Of a DNA stretch of 64,000 bases, positions 61,695 to 64,000 are shown one piece after another. A model generated the notes under the pieces. It was not told where the DNA came from, ran no database searches, and worked only from the letters and a program-made list of their open reading frames with translations. The DNA lies in the NCBI GenBank assembly GCA_013365365.1, contig JABVXU010000024.1:285076-349075 (forward strand). The letters are read 5' to 3'. This DNA is from Cruorifilaria tuberocauda (lineage: Eukaryota > Nematoda > Chromadorea > Rhabditida > Onchocercidae). Positions within the stretch are counted from its first letter, which is position 1. Each line of letters opens with the position of its first letter. A program made the position numbers and the translations under genes.

Positions 61695-63757
61695 TCAAGA
61701 TGAAGGGAGTTGTAAAGCGAAAGCTGAACGCCTTTCAAGTGCATAATTCTCGTACTTCTTCAAATCGACCTCTGATGGAATTTTAGATCCTCGCCAAGTG
61801 CATTGAACGCTTTCAACATAAATTTTCATAGAAGCACTTGATACTGGTAGAAGAGAAACCTGAAGTTTTCAAAAAATGTTAAAAGTTTAATATTTTTAAT
61901 ATTTTTGTTCAACTTGAGCATAATTTCAATTAACTTTGCCATAAAAACTAGAAAGTCGATATTGAGAAAACAAAAAGAATGGAAAAATATTAATGAAAAC
62001 TACTAACTGAATATACACTATCTGATTTGAAAAATGATATTGGTTCCAAACGACTGTAATCGGGTATCGCTGATACGGACAAGTCATTAAGACGTTTGGG
62101 CTTTCCTGTTAGGTAGAAATCCTAAAACGATCACATAAAGTTCGAATCATAAAAATTTGTAGGAAGCGATTTAAAATTATTATTAAGACTTTTATAGTAA
62201 TATATAAAGAAAGTTGGCACTGTAAGATTGGTGATTATTGACCAAATTATTACAACTATTGCGAAGATTGAAAAATAAAATAGGTTCCTCAGTAAATTTC
62301 TATTGACCTAATAATCTGGATGTACAACCTTTCCTGAAAAATCATTTTCGATAACTTATGTAAAACCATACCTTGTAACTACTAGTGCAACCACTCAATT
62401 GTGCATATTTGACATATTTTGTCATGTCAGCATCACTAGGCTTTTTGATCACAAAACCATAAGCTTCTTTAGTTGTTAAAATGCCCATACACATAACTCG
62501 CTTGTCTGCAAACAGTTGTTTTTAATTACAAAGCCTGATTTATCTACTAGCTTGACTTCTACCATAAATCAGAATTATTGATGATAAATGACGATTACGA
62601 ACTCAAAATTTTCTGATTCAGCGTCAATTCTCGATTTGTTGAAGCTATTAGACGTTTACCGACCTAGAAATAAATGTATCATATTCGCATAATTTGGTGG
62701 AAAATTCGTTCTACTAGCTTATTTTCACTTTTTTTCTCGTTCATGTTCTGCATTGGATTTAAACACAAACATACAGATATACGACGAAAAAAATTATATT
62801 ACACATCTTATAATGTATACATTCCATAAAAACAAAAGTTAAAACGTCACGACTACAAACTACAAGATATTACAACTAATTTAAAAGTATAAACAAAATG
62901 AGAACTGAAGTGGACGATTATTTACCGAACTAAAACCACACTCATAATGTGCTTCAGTGTCTGATTTCAGCGGTGGCTCGTCTTCTTCGTCATCATCATC
63001 TGAGAAAGCACTTTTTTCTTGCTTCACATTACCTTTATCATTCAAATCCTGCTGAATAAAACAAAATTTTTGTTCTTGATTTACAAAGTTTGTTGATCAA
63101 TCACAACGAAAATCGATTAGTGAAAGAAAGCGATAAATGAGATAAAATTTTGTGAATTTCAGCTTGTTTAAAAATACAAAAAATATTCTATACAACAGAA
63201 AAACATCAAAAAAAAGGAACTGCCTTCCATAATTTGGCAAAACTATAGGAATGAGCAATGCTTTGATTTACACCATCAACCGTAACTGATTTCTGGAGAT
63301 CCTTCTGCTCACGAATTAAATCATCTAGCCTTGATAATTCCCATAGACGATAGTGTATGTAATAAACATCTTCAGCAGAGATTAACCAGTGACAACGTGA
63401 TACTCGTGGTTCTTGAATCAACAAGAATTTAACAAATTACATAATTCAGCAGGAAAGCATAGTCAACATAATACAAATTTTGAAAGGACTAAAAAAAGTT
63501 GGCATATTGAGATTAATTCGTTGAAAAAACTATCTGTGACGATGATGTTCAGAGATAATAAAAATAACATACCCATACTAATACTGGAAAGAACAATATC
63601 ATCAGTATATTTCCAGTTATCCCATTCATTAGGGCTTTTCCAGTAATCTGAATCAACAAACCAAGCACAGTAATCTGCTTTCATCTTGAAATCGACAGGA
63701 AAATGAAGATAACGATCAGTTCCCAAATCCCACAAATGAAAGCTTGCATTACTTGGT
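61695..63757 (-). CDS. Unrecognised protein, 3' part of a multi-exon gene (5' end outside window)
   Basis: Seven exons in coding order: 63757-63573, 63411-63221, 63051-62926, 62663-62603, 62505-62372, 62121-62008, 61859-61695. They give 976 nt in one continuous frame to a TGA, about 325 residues. The first exon seen starts in mid-codon after a TTTCAG acceptor, so the N-terminus lies in or beyond the right end of the window. The N-terminal part is rich in aromatic residues (HLWDLGTDRYLHFPVDF, ADYCAWFVDSDYWKSPNEW, DNWKYTDDIVL), followed by CHWLISAEDVYYIHYRLWEL. Next comes an acidic linker (FSDDDDEEDEPPLKSD), then a second ordered region (TTKEAYGFVIKKPSDADM, KYVKYAQLSGC, IPDYSRLEPISFF, YVESVQCTWRG). 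I do not recognise the family; the EDVYYIHY segment faintly recalls tRNA-splicing endonuclease N-domains, but not enough to call. Donor 2 may be GCA/GTTCCT or AAG/GCAGTT (three bases apart), and exon 3 has a CAGCAG acceptor, so short isoforms are possible. Confidence 0.7.
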
Positions 63758-64000
63758 CTGAAAGTGAGACTAATATATACAATAATGAGCTAGCGAAATA
63801 AATGAAACGTTAATAAATAACTCAATTAAGTGAAATACAATAAATTATAATATATTTTATTATTTTCTTACGATCGAGTTAGATCTGTTATAAGACTTTA
63901 ACTATTTCACTAGCAATTTATCGGCTGAAGAGAGGGTAAAGGATGAAAGAGGAAAGTGGGATGAGAAAAATAATATTTCAAATTAGAAATGCACTGAATA
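63758..64000. other. Right edge, probably intron of the unrecognised minus-strand gene
   Basis: AT-rich sequence continues upstream (in coding sense) of the first exon seen. I find no further in-phase exon before the window ends, so the rest of the gene should lie beyond 64000. Confidence 0.5.

Overview
The window is nuclear DNA of a nematode, most likely a filarial or other clade III (spirurid) worm. It is strongly A+T-rich, its genes are small with many short introns (AT-rich, T-tract acceptors, mostly TTTCAG or TTTTAG), and the gene set is nematode-like. It includes a nematode-only sperm protein of the MSP fold (SSP family) and compact orthologues of RSR-1/SRRM1, SQV-1/UXS1 and NEKL-type NEK8/9 kinases. 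Placing it in the filariae is an inference from base composition and gene style; nothing in the sequence proves it. I saw no bacterial (Wolbachia-like) genes, tRNAs, rRNAs, CRISPR arrays or transposase genes.

Layout. 1-2160: leader region with a modest GC island (about 1190-1790). 2161-4897 (+): SRRM1/RSR-1, a PWI-domain splicing coactivator. 5293-6068 (-): mitochondrial [2Fe-2S] ferredoxin, tail-to-tail with SRRM1. 6069-9922: no gene seen. 9923-10456 (-): SSP/MSP-domain sperm protein, with a TATA box and an unusual 28-29 bp tandem repeat array behind it. 11971-14169 (+): NEK8/9-like kinase. 17243-21794 (-): ten-exon peptide GPCR of the cholecystokinin/sulfakinin receptor type. 21795-29588: gene desert. 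29589-30875 (-): COX11, with an apparent GC-AG intron. 33317-34681 (-): intronless UDP-glucuronate decarboxylase. 34682-38899: long intergenic region with GC islands and a perfect hairpin. 38900-44489 (+): ZC3H18, 19 exons. 45242-46531 (+): RNase P/MRP subunit POP4/Rpp29. 47971-51474 (+): a gene I do not recognise. 53013-53127 (+): orphan poly-glutamine terminal exon. 53128-61694: gene desert. 61695-63757 (-): 3' part of a second unrecognised gene that runs off the window.

Exon models were built by hand. I required GT-AG (or stated GC-AG) junctions, a continuous reading frame and remembered family signatures; exon lengths sum to whole codons in every complete model. Functionally the window is a housekeeping mix: pre-mRNA processing and RNA maturation (SRRM1, ZC3H18, POP4), mitochondrial metallochemistry (ferredoxin, COX11), proteoglycan precursor synthesis (UXS1), ciliary/epidermal-type kinase signalling (NEK), peptide signalling (GPCR) and sperm biology (SSP). 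I see no evidence that neighbouring genes form a pathway. ZC3H18 and POP4 lie on the same strand about 750 bp apart and could be co-transcribed, but that is not shown. I did not find a clearly new multi-gene system. The best leads are the two unrecognised genes, the ordered repeat array behind the sperm gene, two near-perfect hairpins and the GC-AG intron in COX11.
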